NCBI GenBank assembly: GCA_023432805.1
Contig: JAEYUG010000129.1
Span: 1-64,000, forward strand
Direction of reading: 5' to 3'
Length of the DNA stretch: 64,000 bases
Origin: Bacteroidota bacterium
GTDB taxonomy: Bacteria; Bacteroidota; Ignavibacteria; SZUA-365
Shown here: positions 32,906 through 41,320 of the stretch, piece by piece
How the letters are laid out: every line of letters begins with the position of its first letter
Numbering within the stretch: the first letter of the stretch is position 1
Notes under the pieces: model-generated
Database searches by the model: none
What the model saw: the letters and a program-made list of their open reading frames with translations, nothing else
What the model was told of the DNA's origin: nothing
Program-made: the position numbers and the translations under genes

Positions 32906-34369
32906 TCACCGAGTCCGATGGCGATAGACGAGGGAGAGTGAGCTCGCGTGCAGGAGATTGAACTCACGGCTTCGTTCAACGACATCCTTCATCATCTGCG
33001 CGCGATTGGTGCGAATCTCGTACCGGCCATCACGCACATGTTCAGCCGCAATGACGACGAAATCCGCTGCCGGCAGCATTGCTGCAACCTCGGACGAATC
33101 CCCTGTGAAGCGGACGGTGGCAGCTGAGTGTCGATAGATGCTCTTGCCCGCATGATTGACAATGACGGTATCGCCCGAGGTCGCGACCTTGTCGAGGACG
33201 CCTTCGGCTTCCCTGACAGGAAGCATCGGATCCGCATGCATGCGTGCACGCATGGTCTGTACGGTTGAGAGGATGAGGATACTGATCGACAAAATCAGAA
33301 TGGCGAGGTTTCCGTGTCTCGGCGTGATGAGGCGCGTTGATTCGGAAACGATGACAAGAACGAGAAGAGGGAGGATCGGTATGATGAATCGAGGATGCGA
33401 CAGCGGCATGAAGAAGGCGATTGAACGCATGACCACGACACCGCCCAGATACAGAAGCACGAGAAGGGAGGCATCACGGACATGAGGATGCCGGTCCGAC
33501 CGCAACCCGCACAGCGATATGCCGACGGTCACGAGTACCATGGTGAAACCGATCGTCGTCGAAGTGAATGATCGGTCGGTATCCAAACCCTGTCTGCTCA
33601 CCAGACCGATGACAGCCCAGCCCACATCGGAAACATGGTGCAGAATGTCAAGATTGAAATCGAATCGCGGTGATCCACTCAGATGACCGGTCACGAGGAT
33701 GTTCCACAGAATGAGGCCGCACAGCGACAGCAACGCCACTCCCGCGATGCGAAGGGTTCTGCCGAGCGACTCCCTCCTGCCTGCAGCTGAAACGGCAGCG
33801 GGAAGGAGGGCCAGCAACAGCGGAACGCCGGCATACCGCACCACCGGAATGGCCATGACGACAGCAGCTGGAAGTATGTCGCGGCCGGAGCGATGGTCGT
33901 GCAGCGCGTACATCAGTCCGATCACGAGGAAACCGAACAGGTGCTCCGAAAGCGGCGTCGCCAGCAGCATGTGCTGGGCGGGAAGCAGCGCCATGGCCGC
34001 AAGGACGACAGTGCGCAACAGCATCCTCGGAAGCAATACCGACAGTGCGTGATTCAACAGGACAAGCGTCCCCCCGAATGCGAGCAGCGAGACCAGCACA
34101 AGCGCCTGCGCGGGCCAGAGACCGAAGAGCGACAGCACCGCCCCTGCCATGGGGTATCCGGGTGCCCACACCATGTGCACACCCTCGAGATCCCCTCTCA
34201 GAATCGCCCGGACGGAATCGACATAGAAGAACTGATCGTATCCCAGATACATCTGCCAGTGGGATGCGTACCCCGCGGCAAGCACACCGCACAGGGCTGC
34301 GACAAGTGCGGGAGCAACCACTGACAGCCTGAACATCCCATGGACCGTCACACCATCGCTGCCGCGCAC
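32906..34369 (-). CDS. Polytopic membrane protein, probable GT39/ArnT-like glycosyltransferase
   Basis: A 487-residue inner-membrane protein with about 10-11 predicted helices and a soluble C-terminal part (about 370-487). The first periplasmic loop has acidic 'LGYDQFFYVDSVRAILRGDLEGVHMVWAPGYP', resembling the Asp-containing loop of PMT/GT39 and ArnT glycosyltransferases, which use polyprenyl-phosphate sugars. The assignment is by architecture only. The start may be the second ATG at 34336 (MFRLSVVAPAL), since the first lies 5 bp after the leuS stop codon. It follows leuS directly and could be in its transcript. Confidence 0.7.
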   Translation of the reverse strand: MRGSDGVTVHGMFRLSVVAPALVAALCGVLAAGYASHWQMYLGYDQFFYVDSVRAILRGDLEGVHMVWAPGYPMAGAVLSLFGLWPAQALVLVSLLAFGGTLVLLNHALSVLLPRMLLRTVVLAAMALLPAQHMLLATPLSEHLFGFLVIGLMYALHDHRSGRDILPAAVVMAIPVVRYAGVPLLLALLPAAVSAAGRRESLGRTLRIAGVALLSLCGLILWNILVTGHLSGSPRFDFNLDILHHVSDVGWAVIGLVSRQGLDTDRSFTSTTIGFTMVLVTVGISLCGLRSDRHPHVRDASLLVLLYLGGVVVMRSIAFFMPLSHPRFIIPILPLLVLVIVSESTRLITPRHGNLAILILSISILILSTVQTMRARMHADPMLPVREAEGVLDKVATSGDTVIVNHAGKSIYRHSAATVRFTGDSSEVAAMLPAADFVVIAAEHVRDGRYEIRTNRAQMMKDVVERSREFNLLHASSLSLVYRHRTR

Positions 34370-34374
34370 ACGTC

Positions 34375-36807
34375 CTACCGCACGACGATGTTGACGAGCT
34401 TGTCAGGCACGGCAATCACCTTGACCACCGTGCGACCGTCCAACTGCGAAGCCACCCGCTCATTCGCACGCGCACGCGCCTCGAGTTCGTCAACCGCCGT
34501 GCCCTTCGGCACCAGCATCTTGTCGCGCAGCTTGCCGTTCACCTGCAGCACCACCTCGACCTCGTCATCCACTGTCAGCGCGGCGTCATACGCCGGCCAC
34601 GGCGCATGCGCCAGCGTCTCCGCATGTCCCAGCAGGGACCACAGTTCCTCGGCCAGATGCGGCGCAAACGGCGCGAGCAGCAGCACGAAGGTTTCCATCA
34701 CGACACGCGGACGCACATCCCGCTTGTTCATCTCGTTGACGAAGATCATCATCTGCGAAATCGCCGTGTTGAAACGCAGCGCCTCGATGTCCTCACCCAC
34801 CTTGCAGATGGTTTTGTGGAGGAGGCGGAGCACCGCATCATCCGGGGTCGCGTCGGTGATCGACGCATCGAGCAGCGGAAGCTTCCCATCGGGCTCGTCG
34901 GCGATGTACAGCCTCCATACCCGGTTGAGGAAGCGGTGCACTCCCTCCACACCCTTTGTGTTCCAGGGCTTGACCTGCTCGAGGGGACCCATGAACATCT
35001 CGAACAAGCGCAGCGTGTCGGCGCCGTATTCGCGTATCACGTCGTCGGGATTGATCACGTTGCCGAAGCTCTTCGACATCTTGCGGCCGTCCTCACCCAG
35101 AATCATGCCCTGGTTGACCAGGCGCATGAAGGGCTCCTTCGACGAGACGAGACCGAGGTCGAAGAGCACCTTGTGCCAGAAGCGTGCATAGAGTAGGTGC
35201 AGCACGGCGTGCTCGGTACCGCCGACGTAGAGATCGACGGGACCCCAGTACTTCTCCTTCTCCGGATCGCAGAACATTTCGTCGTTCTGGGGATCCATGA
35301 AGCGTAGGTAGTACCAGCACGAGCCGGCCCACTGCGGCATGGTGTTCGTCTCGCGCAGGGCGGGCGCGCCGGTTGCGGGATCGACGGTCTCGACCCACGA
35401 GGTGATCGTGGCGAGCGGTGACTCGCCCGTGCCGCTCGGCTTGTACGATTCGACCTCGGGCAGGGTGACGGGAAGCTCGCCGTCGGGCACGAGCGAATGC
35501 GTGCCGTCCGCATGATGCAGCACCGGAAACGGCTCGCCCCAGTAGCGCTGCCGCGAGAACAGCCAGTCGCGCAGCTTGTAGTTGACCGTGCGTGCGCCGA
35601 GTCCCTTCTCTTCGAGCCAGGCTGTGACTTTCTCGAAGGCCTCGCGGTAGCCGAGTCCATTGATGAAGCCGCTGTTGACCGCGACCCCGTGTTCCGTGTC
35701 GGTGTGCGCGGCCTCGGCCACATTGCCACCGCTCACCACCTCGACGATCGGGAGACCGAAGGTGCGCGCGAACTCCCAGTCGCGCGTGTCGTGCGCGGGC
35801 ACTGCCATGATCGCGCCAGTGCCGTACGAGGCCAGCACATAGTCGGCGATCCACACGGGAATGCGCTCGCCGTTGACGGGATTGATCGCGTACGAGCCCG
35901 TGGCCGCGCCGGTCTTCTCCTTCGCCAGCTCGGTGCGCTCGAGGTCGCTCTTGCGCGCGGCCGCGTCGATGTACGCGTGCACGTCGGCGGCGCGATCGGG
36001 CGTGGTGATGCGATGCACCAGCGGATGCTCGGGCGCCAGCACCATGTACGTCGCGCCCCAGAGGGTGTCGGGCCGCGTGGTGAACACGCGCACGACATCA
36101 TCGGAGTTTTCGATCTGAAAATCCACTTCCGCACCCTCGCTGCGGCCGATCCAGTTGCGCTGCATGTCTTTGAGGCTCTCGGGCCACTCCAGCTCGTCGA
36201 GATCGCGCAGCAGCCGCTCGGCGTAGGCGGTGATGCGCAGCATCCACTGGCGCATGGGACGCCGCACGACGGTGAAGCCCTTCTCGACCTGCTCGGGCAC
36301 CTCCTCGTTGGCGAGCACGGTGCCGAGTTCGGGGCACCAGTTCACCGGCACGTCGGCGATGTACGCGAGTCCCTTTTCATGCAGCCGCGCGAAGATCCAC
36401 TGCGTCCACTTGTAGTAGCGCGCGTCGGTCGTGTTGATCTCGCGGCTCCAGTCATACGAGAAGCCGATCATCTTCAGCTGCCGGCGGAACGTCTCGACAT
36501 TCTGCTTCGTGGTGATGGCGGGATGCACGCCCGTCTTGACCGCGTACTGCTCGGCCGGCAGGCCGAAGGCATCCCATCCCATGGGATGCAGCACGTTGAA
36601 TCCCCGCATGCGCTTGTAGCGCGCGATGATGTCGGTGGCGGTGTAGCCTTCGGGATGGCCCACATGCAGGCCCGCACCGGAGGGATACGGGAACATGTCG
36701 AGCACATAGTACTTCGGGCGGGAAGCGTCTTCGACGGTCACGAAGGTGTCGTGCTCGTCCCAGTACGCCTGCCAGTGGGCTTCGATCTCGGAGAAGGGGT
36801 AGCGCAT
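34375..36807 (-). CDS. leuS: Leucyl-tRNA synthetase
   Basis: Cytosolic class I aminoacyl-tRNA synthetase of 810 residues, of bacterial length. The HIGH motif is 'PYPSGAGLHVGHPEGYTATDI', the editing domain lies in the middle ('VFTTRPDTLWGATYMVLAPEHP' and 'YGTGAIMAVPAHDTRDWEFA') and the KMSKS motif is intact ('DGRKMSKSFGNVINPDD'). The C-terminus has the anticodon-binding helices and 'VQVNGKLRDKM'. The start at MRYPFSEIEAHWQAYW is chosen by family alignment; the frame upstream runs through a palindromic repeat. A good TTG-N20-TACTTTAT promoter lies 48-78 bp upstream. Confidence 0.98.
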   Translation of the reverse strand: MRYPFSEIEAHWQAYWDEHDTFVTVEDASRPKYYVLDMFPYPSGAGLHVGHPEGYTATDIIARYKRMRGFNVLHPMGWDAFGLPAEQYAVKTGVHPAITTKQNVETFRRQLKMIGFSYDWSREINTTDARYYKWTQWIFARLHEKGLAYIADVPVNWCPELGTVLANEEVPEQVEKGFTVVRRPMRQWMLRITAYAERLLRDLDELEWPESLKDMQRNWIGRSEGAEVDFQIENSDDVVRVFTTRPDTLWGATYMVLAPEHPLVHRITTPDRAADVHAYIDAAARKSDLERTELAKEKTGAATGSYAINPVNGERIPVWIADYVLASYGTGAIMAVPAHDTRDWEFARTFGLPIVEVVSGGNVAEAAHTDTEHGVAVNSGFINGLGYREAFEKVTAWLEEKGLGARTVNYKLRDWLFSRQRYWGEPFPVLHHADGTHSLVPDGELPVTLPEVESYKPSGTGESPLATITSWVETVDPATGAPALRETNTMPQWAGSCWYYLRFMDPQNDEMFCDPEKEKYWGPVDLYVGGTEHAVLHLLYARFWHKVLFDLGLVSSKEPFMRLVNQGMILGEDGRKMSKSFGNVINPDDVIREYGADTLRLFEMFMGPLEQVKPWNTKGVEGVHRFLNRVWRLYIADEPDGKLPLLDASITDATPDDAVLRLLHKTICKVGEDIEALRFNTAISQMMIFVNEMNKRDVRPRVVMETFVLLLAPFAPHLAEELWSLLGHAETLAHAPWPAYDAALTVDDEVEVVLQVNGKLRDKMLVPKGTAVDELEARARANERVASQLDGRTVVKVIAVPDKLVNIVVR

Positions 36808-36854
36808 GCTGCGTGGTCGGGTTGAGAGTGGCGGAAGCGAAAAAAGTGCAACAC

Positions 36855-36885
36855 ATAAAGTACGTCCATTCGCCGACATCCCCAA
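36855..36885 (-). promoter_or_regulatory. Putative promoter of leuS
   Basis: On the minus strand TTG (36885-36883), a 20-bp spacer and TACTTTAT (36862-36855). The expected start is near 36850, 43 bp before the ATG. A B-type palindrome starts 4 bp upstream of the TTG. Confidence 0.65.
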
Positions 36886-36888
36886 CGG

Positions 36889-36964
36889 GAGGGTGGACGC
36901 CCTCGTCCACTCCTGACGAATGTTCAGTGGGTGTTGTGTGGACGAGGCGTCCACCGACCTTTCC
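36889..36964 (-). repeat. Composite palindromic element in reverse orientation
   Basis: Read on the minus strand: a B unit (36964-36937), a linker with CTGAACATTCGTCAGGAG, and a second hairpin (36911-36889) with the CCCTCC tail. The order and linker match the locus at 20681-20786. It lies between the divergent leuS and Omp85 genes. Confidence 0.88.
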
Positions 36965-36976
36965 CCTCCATTCCCC

Positions 36977-37007
36977 TTTCACCGCACGCCGCATCGCCGT
37001 AGTTTTC
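36977..37007 (+). promoter_or_regulatory. Putative promoter of the Omp85 gene, leaderless
   Basis: TTT (36977-36979), a 20-bp spacer and TAGTTTTC (37000-37007). The expected start site coincides with the ATG at 37012, so the mRNA may lack a leader; no Shine-Dalgarno is seen. Confidence 0.45.
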
Positions 37008-37011
37008 GTCC

Positions 37012-38766
37012 ATGCGCATCGCCTTCGTCATCGCCTTTTCCATCCTCACCGTATCTACGGCATGCGCGTCGATGCAGCAGCCCGTCACCGACAGCACGCG
37101 CGTCGATCCCTTCTTCATCGGTCTCACCGCCACATCTCCCGCCGAGCTCACCACGCACCTGCGCACACGCGGCGCACTCGCGGGCACCGACGACACCCTC
37201 CGCGCACGCATCACCACCGCCACCCTCGACTACCTCGCCTCCCGCGGCCACTGGTTCGCCCGCATCGACAGCATCCGCGTCACGGAGGCTTCCCCCGGTG
37301 CGGTGCGTCGCGCCACGATCCACCTCGCGGAGGGTCCCGCGGCCATCGTCGCCCGCCTCACCTTCGAGGGCAACGCGGCGCTCCCCTCCTCCACTCTTCT
37401 CGCCGCCTGCGATCTCGCACCCGGTGCACGCTTCAGCACCACCGCGCTCGAAGCCGACATCGTGCGCCTGCTCGCGCTCTACGACAGGTCGGGATACCCC
37501 TTCGCGTCGATCCGCGTGGGGGATGTGACCGTGCACCGCGCAGGCGACGAGGCGCCGACCGATGTGCTGCTCGTCATCGACGAGGGGAAGCTGGTGCAGA
37601 TCGCCGAAATCACCGTCGAGGGCAACACGCTCACACGCACCGATGTGATCGTGCGTGAGACGCGCATCACCGAGAACGAACCGTGGGATGCCGAGAAGAC
37701 CGGCGAGGTGCGGCGCAGGCTCGAACGGCTGGGCTACTTCAGCTCGGTGAAGGAACCGGAGCTGTATATCCGAAATGAGCAGGGGGGACTCCTCCTCCGC
37801 GTGGTCGAGGGCGGAACGAATACCTTCGACGGCGTGATCGGCTATCAACCGCCTCGCAGTGCGGCCGAGACCGGCGAGCTGACCGGACTGGTCAATCTCT
37901 CGTTCCGCAATCTCTTCGGCACGGGCCGCCGCTTCGACGCGCGATGGGAACGTGCCGCACGCCAGGTTTCGGAGCTGGAACTCCGCTATCACGAGCCGTG
38001 GGTCTTCGGCTTCCCGTTCAGCCTGCAGGGGGCCTTCGCGCAGCGGCAGCAGGATTCCACCTACGTCCGTCGCGGCATCGACCTGCGCGCGACATGGATG
38101 GCGGATGCGGGCTTCCATGTGTCGGGTATGTTCCTCCGCACCGATGTGATTCCCTCGATCGGTGCAGGCATCGGCGCGCCGGAGGCGGGCGCGACCACGT
38201 CCGCCGGCGTCGAACTGCTGCTGGATGCCCGCGACAACATCTACAATCCCCTTTCCGGATACGTCGTGCGCAACGCCTGGTCCGTCGGATCGAAGCGCAT
38301 CGATCACGCAGGTGGCACGACCCGTGGTGCCGTACAGCGCATCGAACTCGACGCCTCGCTCTTCGTCGAGGTGCTGCCGCGCGCCGTGCTGGCCCTCATG
38401 GTGCACGGACGAGAGTTGCGTGGCGAACTGGTGGATGCCAGCGACGTGTATCGTATCGGCGGCGCCAACACGCTCCGAGGGTACCGTGAGGAGCAGTTCA
38501 CCGGCACGCGCCTCGCCTGGTCGGCCGTGGAGACACGCTACAGCCTCGGCCGCCGGAGCTTCGCTTTCCTCTTCTTCGATTTAGGCTATATTTACCAGGC
38601 AGCACGCGGAGTCGCATTGCCGGAGTTCCGTACCGTTCAATACGGGTATGGACTCGGCGGACGCATCGAGACCGGTCTCGGCATTCTCGGCGTCAGCTAC
38701 GCGCTCGGCGAAGGCGACAGCTTCAGCACTGGAAAAATTCACTTCGGTCTCATCAACGAATTCTGA
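37012..38766 (+). CDS. Omp85-family outer-membrane protein (BamA/TamA-like)
   Basis: A 584-residue outer-membrane barrel protein. It has a signal peptide (MRIAFVIAFSILTVSTACAS), two or three POTRA-like domains ('ARLTFEGNAALPSSTLL', 'IAEITVEGNTLTRTDVIVRETRITENEPWDAEKTGEVRRRLERLGYFSSV') and a C-terminal 16-strand-type barrel from about residue 270. The barrel includes 'YRIGGANTLRGYREEQFTG' (the conserved RGY of loop 6) and ends with the aromatic C-terminus 'HFGLINEF'. It is shorter than BamA, so a TamA-like or lineage-specific Omp85 is likelier than the essential BamA. First gene of a dense plus-strand block. Confidence 0.88.
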   Translation: MRIAFVIAFSILTVSTACASMQQPVTDSTRVDPFFIGLTATSPAELTTHLRTRGALAGTDDTLRARITTATLDYLASRGHWFARIDSIRVTEASPGAVRRATIHLAEGPAAIVARLTFEGNAALPSSTLLAACDLAPGARFSTTALEADIVRLLALYDRSGYPFASIRVGDVTVHRAGDEAPTDVLLVIDEGKLVQIAEITVEGNTLTRTDVIVRETRITENEPWDAEKTGEVRRRLERLGYFSSVKEPELYIRNEQGGLLLRVVEGGTNTFDGVIGYQPPRSAAETGELTGLVNLSFRNLFGTGRRFDARWERAARQVSELELRYHEPWVFGFPFSLQGAFAQRQQDSTYVRRGIDLRATWMADAGFHVSGMFLRTDVIPSIGAGIGAPEAGATTSAGVELLLDARDNIYNPLSGYVVRNAWSVGSKRIDHAGGTTRGAVQRIELDASLFVEVLPRAVLALMVHGRELRGELVDASDVYRIGGANTLRGYREEQFTGTRLAWSAVETRYSLGRRSFAFLFFDLGYIYQAARGVALPEFRTVQYGYGLGGRIETGLGILGVSYALGEGDSFSTGKIHFGLINEF

Positions 38767-38784
38767 TCCGTCGTGTCTCCCGAC

Positions 38785-39651
38785 ATGCATCACGGAACAT
38801 CGCGCATCGCGCAACAAGCCCGCGGCCTGTTCTCACTGACACGTCCGTTGAACATGCTGATCGCGATCATCGGCACCATCGCTGCGGCGCTCATTGCAGA
38901 CGTGGCGCAGGGGACCTGGGTGCCCGTGCTTCTTGCTGCTGCCACCGCCGCGTTCATCGGCGCAGCCGGCAACGTGATCAACGATGTGTTCGATGTGTCG
39001 ATCGACCGCATCAACAAGCCGCAGCGCGCCATCGCCGCGGGCATCGTACATCCGCGGGTCGCGGCACTCACTGCGGCAATTGCGGCGGCGCTGGGCATTC
39101 TCACCGCGGCAGCCGTCGGTACATTCGCCCTCGCCCTCGCACTCGTGTCGCTGCTGCTGCTCTACCTGTACAGCGCGGCGTTCAAGCGCATGCCCCTCAT
39201 CGGGAACATCACCGTGGGACTCATCACCGGCGCCGTCTTCATCCTCGGTGCCGCGGCCGCCGGCGACGTCAGTGCCGGCATCATCCCGGCCCTCTTCGCA
39301 TGCGTGTTCAACATCGGTCGCGAAATTCTCAAGGACATCGAAGACATGCACGGCGACCGGGAATCCGGCGTGCGCACTTTCCCGCTCGATCACGGCGTGG
39401 AGCCCGCCCTGCATCTTTCCGCCATCATCTTCGGCCTCGTCATCCTCGCCTCGCCCCTGCCCTGGCTCCTTGCAGGGTACTCCGTTTGGTACCTGCTACT
39501 CGTGCTTTTTTGTGTGGATTCCGTCATCCTGTATTGTATGTTGCGTGCATACAGACATCCAACCACACAGACGCTGCGTCACATCAACGGCATTCTCAAG
39601 ATCGCCATGATCCTTGGGATTGTCGCCATTGTTGTCGGCACTGTGACATGA
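38785..39651 (+). CDS. UbiA-family prenyltransferase
   Basis: Inner-membrane prenyltransferase of 288 residues with about eight helices. Both Mg-prenyl diphosphate motifs are visible: 'NVINDVFDVSIDRINKPQRAI' (NDxxDxxxD) and 'DIEDMHGDRESGVRTFPL' (DxxxDxxxG). The sequence resembles geranylgeranylglycerol-phosphate or chlorophyll/menaquinone-type prenyltransferases; the acceptor cannot be told. A GTG start at 38773 would add four residues (MSPD); neither start has a clear Shine-Dalgarno. The gap to the Omp85 gene is 18 bp. Confidence 0.9.
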   Translation: MHHGTSRIAQQARGLFSLTRPLNMLIAIIGTIAAALIADVAQGTWVPVLLAAATAAFIGAAGNVINDVFDVSIDRINKPQRAIAAGIVHPRVAALTAAIAAALGILTAAAVGTFALALALVSLLLLYLYSAAFKRMPLIGNITVGLITGAVFILGAAAAGDVSAGIIPALFACVFNIGREILKDIEDMHGDRESGVRTFPLDHGVEPALHLSAIIFGLVILASPLPWLLAGYSVWYLLLVLFCVDSVILYCMLRAYRHPTTQTLRHINGILKIAMILGIVAIVVGTVT

Positions 39652-39660
39652 TGGTGACCC

Positions 39661-39876
39661 ATGAAGGCACAAACCTACGAATCCATTGAACGACGGATGA
39701 AGATCCGTCAAACCGTCTTCCGCGGCGTCCTTCTCGTTCTTCTCGTCGTCGTCTGCATCGCGATCAGCTGGTTCATCACCGATATGGGGTACGATCCGAT
39801 CGAGCACGAAGGGAGCCTGACGCCCCGGCAGTCCGTCCCCGCCCTGCATGAACTGCCTCTCGCACCTCGAGCGTGA
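39661..39876 (+). CDS. Small single-pass membrane protein
   Basis: A 71-residue hypothetical protein: charged N-terminus (MKAQTYESIERRMKIRQT), one membrane helix (about 20-41, 'VFRGVLLVLLVVVCIAISWFI'), and a short Pro-rich tail outside. It lies 9 bp after the UbiA gene and overlaps the rnhB start by 29 bp. Support is positional plus a clean membrane topology; no homology is recognised. Confidence 0.6.
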   Translation: MKAQTYESIERRMKIRQTVFRGVLLVLLVVVCIAISWFITDMGYDPIEHEGSLTPRQSVPALHELPLAPRA

Positions 39877-40522
39877 GCTGATCGAAGCAGGGTGCACGCC
39901 CCTGGCGGGTGTGGATGAGGCGGGACGTGGTCCGCTTGCTGGACCCGTCACCGCAGCAGCGGTCGTGTTCGACGCGAACACGACGATTGAGGGAATGGAT
40001 GACTCGAAGAAACTCACCCACGTGCAGCGAGAGGCGCTCGCCGTCGAAATCCGTCGGAAGTCTCTCGCGTACGCCATCTCCGACGTGGATGTGACAGAAA
40101 TTGATCGGATCAACATTCTCCAGGCGAGTATCTTGGCAATGCATCGGGCGGTGGATGCGCTCGGCCTCGTACCTGCACTCCTCCTCGTCGACGGCAACCG
40201 CTTCCATCATCCCCGGCTTCCCTTCCGCACCATCATCAGGGGCGACAGCCTGTGCTTCTCCATCGCCGCAGCCTCCATCCTTGCCAAGGTCCATCGCGAC
40301 GCCGTGATGGATGCGTACGACCTCGAATGGCCGCAGTATGGATTCGCCCGACATCGGGGCTACGCGACCGCCGCACATGTGGAAGCCCTCCGCACCCATG
40401 GTCCCTGCCCCCTGCACCGCACATCGTTCACCGTCCGCGCGCTCGTCGAGCAGGAGCTTCCCTTCGATGATGCACCGCTCACGACTCGACACGGCGCGCG
40501 ACGGAGAAACCCTCGCCGCTGA
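39848..40522 (+). CDS. rnhB: Ribonuclease HII
   Basis: Cytosolic endonuclease that cuts RNA in RNA-DNA hybrids and at misincorporated ribonucleotides. The 224 residues show 'LAGVDEAGRGPLAGPVTAAAV' with catalytic D23-E24, 'DDSKKL', 'LLVDGN', 'RGDSLCFSIAAASILAKVHRD' and 'HRGYAT..H'. The C-terminus is extended by about 15 basic residues ending RRRNPRR, which is the region overlapped by yraN. The ATG overlaps the end of the preceding small gene. Confidence 0.96.
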   Translation: MNCLSHLERELIEAGCTPLAGVDEAGRGPLAGPVTAAAVVFDANTTIEGMDDSKKLTHVQREALAVEIRRKSLAYAISDVDVTEIDRINILQASILAMHRAVDALGLVPALLLVDGNRFHHPRLPFRTIIRGDSLCFSIAAASILAKVHRDAVMDAYDLEWPQYGFARHRGYATAAHVEALRTHGPCPLHRTSFTVRALVEQELPFDDAPLTTRHGARRRNPRR

Positions 40523-40838
40523 GTATCTTGCGCAGCGTGGCTTCCGGATTCTCACGCGCAACTTCCGCTTCCACCACGGCGAAATCGACATCGTTGCACG
40601 CGATCATGCGTATACGGTCTTCGTCGAGGTCAAGAGTCGCGGCTCGTTTCGCTACGGTTCTCCGCTTCATGCGGTGACTCCTGCCAAGCAGCGGCAACTC
40701 ATCCGCGTTGCACGCGGGTGGATGCACGTCCATCGTGTTGCGGAACTCGTCTGCCGCTTCGATGTGGTCGCTGTGGAATTTCATCCCGGCCGCACGGTCA
40801 TCACCCACATTCCCAACGCCTTCACCGCAGATTCCTGA
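40467..40838 (+). CDS. yraN: UPF0102/YraN family nuclease-like protein
   Basis: A 123-residue protein with an endonuclease-like fold: 'GETLAAEYLAQRGFRILTRNFRFHHGEIDIVARDHAYTVFVEVKSRGS', with the E...D...EVK pattern of the restriction-endonuclease superfamily, then 'AVTPAKQRQLIRVARGWM' and 'CRFDVVAV'. YraN commonly follows rnhB, which supports the call. It overlaps rnhB by 56 bp, an unusually long overlap. AGGAG at 40452-40456 decides the start (two tandem ATG codons at 40467 and 40470). Confidence 0.94.
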   Translation: MMHRSRLDTARDGETLAAEYLAQRGFRILTRNFRFHHGEIDIVARDHAYTVFVEVKSRGSFRYGSPLHAVTPAKQRQLIRVARGWMHVHRVAELVCRFDVVAVEFHPGRTVITHIPNAFTADS

Positions 40839-40840
40839 TC

Positions 40841-41320
40841 ATGCTCGACACGCTCGCAACCTGGCATCCCTTCCTCGTGCACTTCGCTGTCGCGTTCACC
40901 ATCGGGAGCGCCTTCTTCGATGTGCTCGATTTCCTGCGCGCCAGAAAGGGCTACGAAGAGACCGGCTTCCGCCTGATGCTCGCGGCGCTCCCCTTCCTGG
41001 TGCTTGCTGTGCTGACCGGCAACCTCGCGGAGACGTCCTTGCTTGCATCCTCCACACATTCCATGCAGATCCTGTTGCTTGAAGACCACAAGATCTATGC
41101 GAACATCGCGATCTGGCTGTTCGCGGGTGTGGGATTCTGGCGCGTGTTCCTGCACTACAAGGGTCAGTTTGTGGGGCTGAAAAAGGTCATCTACGTGTTC
41201 ATTGTCGCAGCCGCGGCGATGAGTGTCTTTCTCGCTGCCCGGAAGGGTGGGGCGATACGCCATGAGGTTCATGCGCCGGTCGCCGTGATCTGCCATCACA
41301 CATCATCGGAGCATGCATGA
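40841..41320 (+). CDS. DUF2231-like membrane protein
   Basis: A 159-residue protein with four predicted membrane helices. The opening 'MLDTLATWHPFLVHFAVAFTIGSAFFDVLDF' fits DUF2231 (His-containing first helix), followed by 'LVLAVLTGNLAE', 'HKIYANIAIWLFAGVGFWRVFLHYKGQF' and 'VIYVFIVAAAAMSVFLAARKGG'. Function unknown; related proteins have been linked to haem-binding membrane proteins. The start is 2 bp after the yraN stop, and the stop overlaps the next ATG by 4 bp. Confidence 0.82.
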   Translation: MLDTLATWHPFLVHFAVAFTIGSAFFDVLDFLRARKGYEETGFRLMLAALPFLVLAVLTGNLAETSLLASSTHSMQILLLEDHKIYANIAIWLFAGVGFWRVFLHYKGQFVGLKKVIYVFIVAAAAMSVFLAARKGGAIRHEVHAPVAVICHHTSSEHA

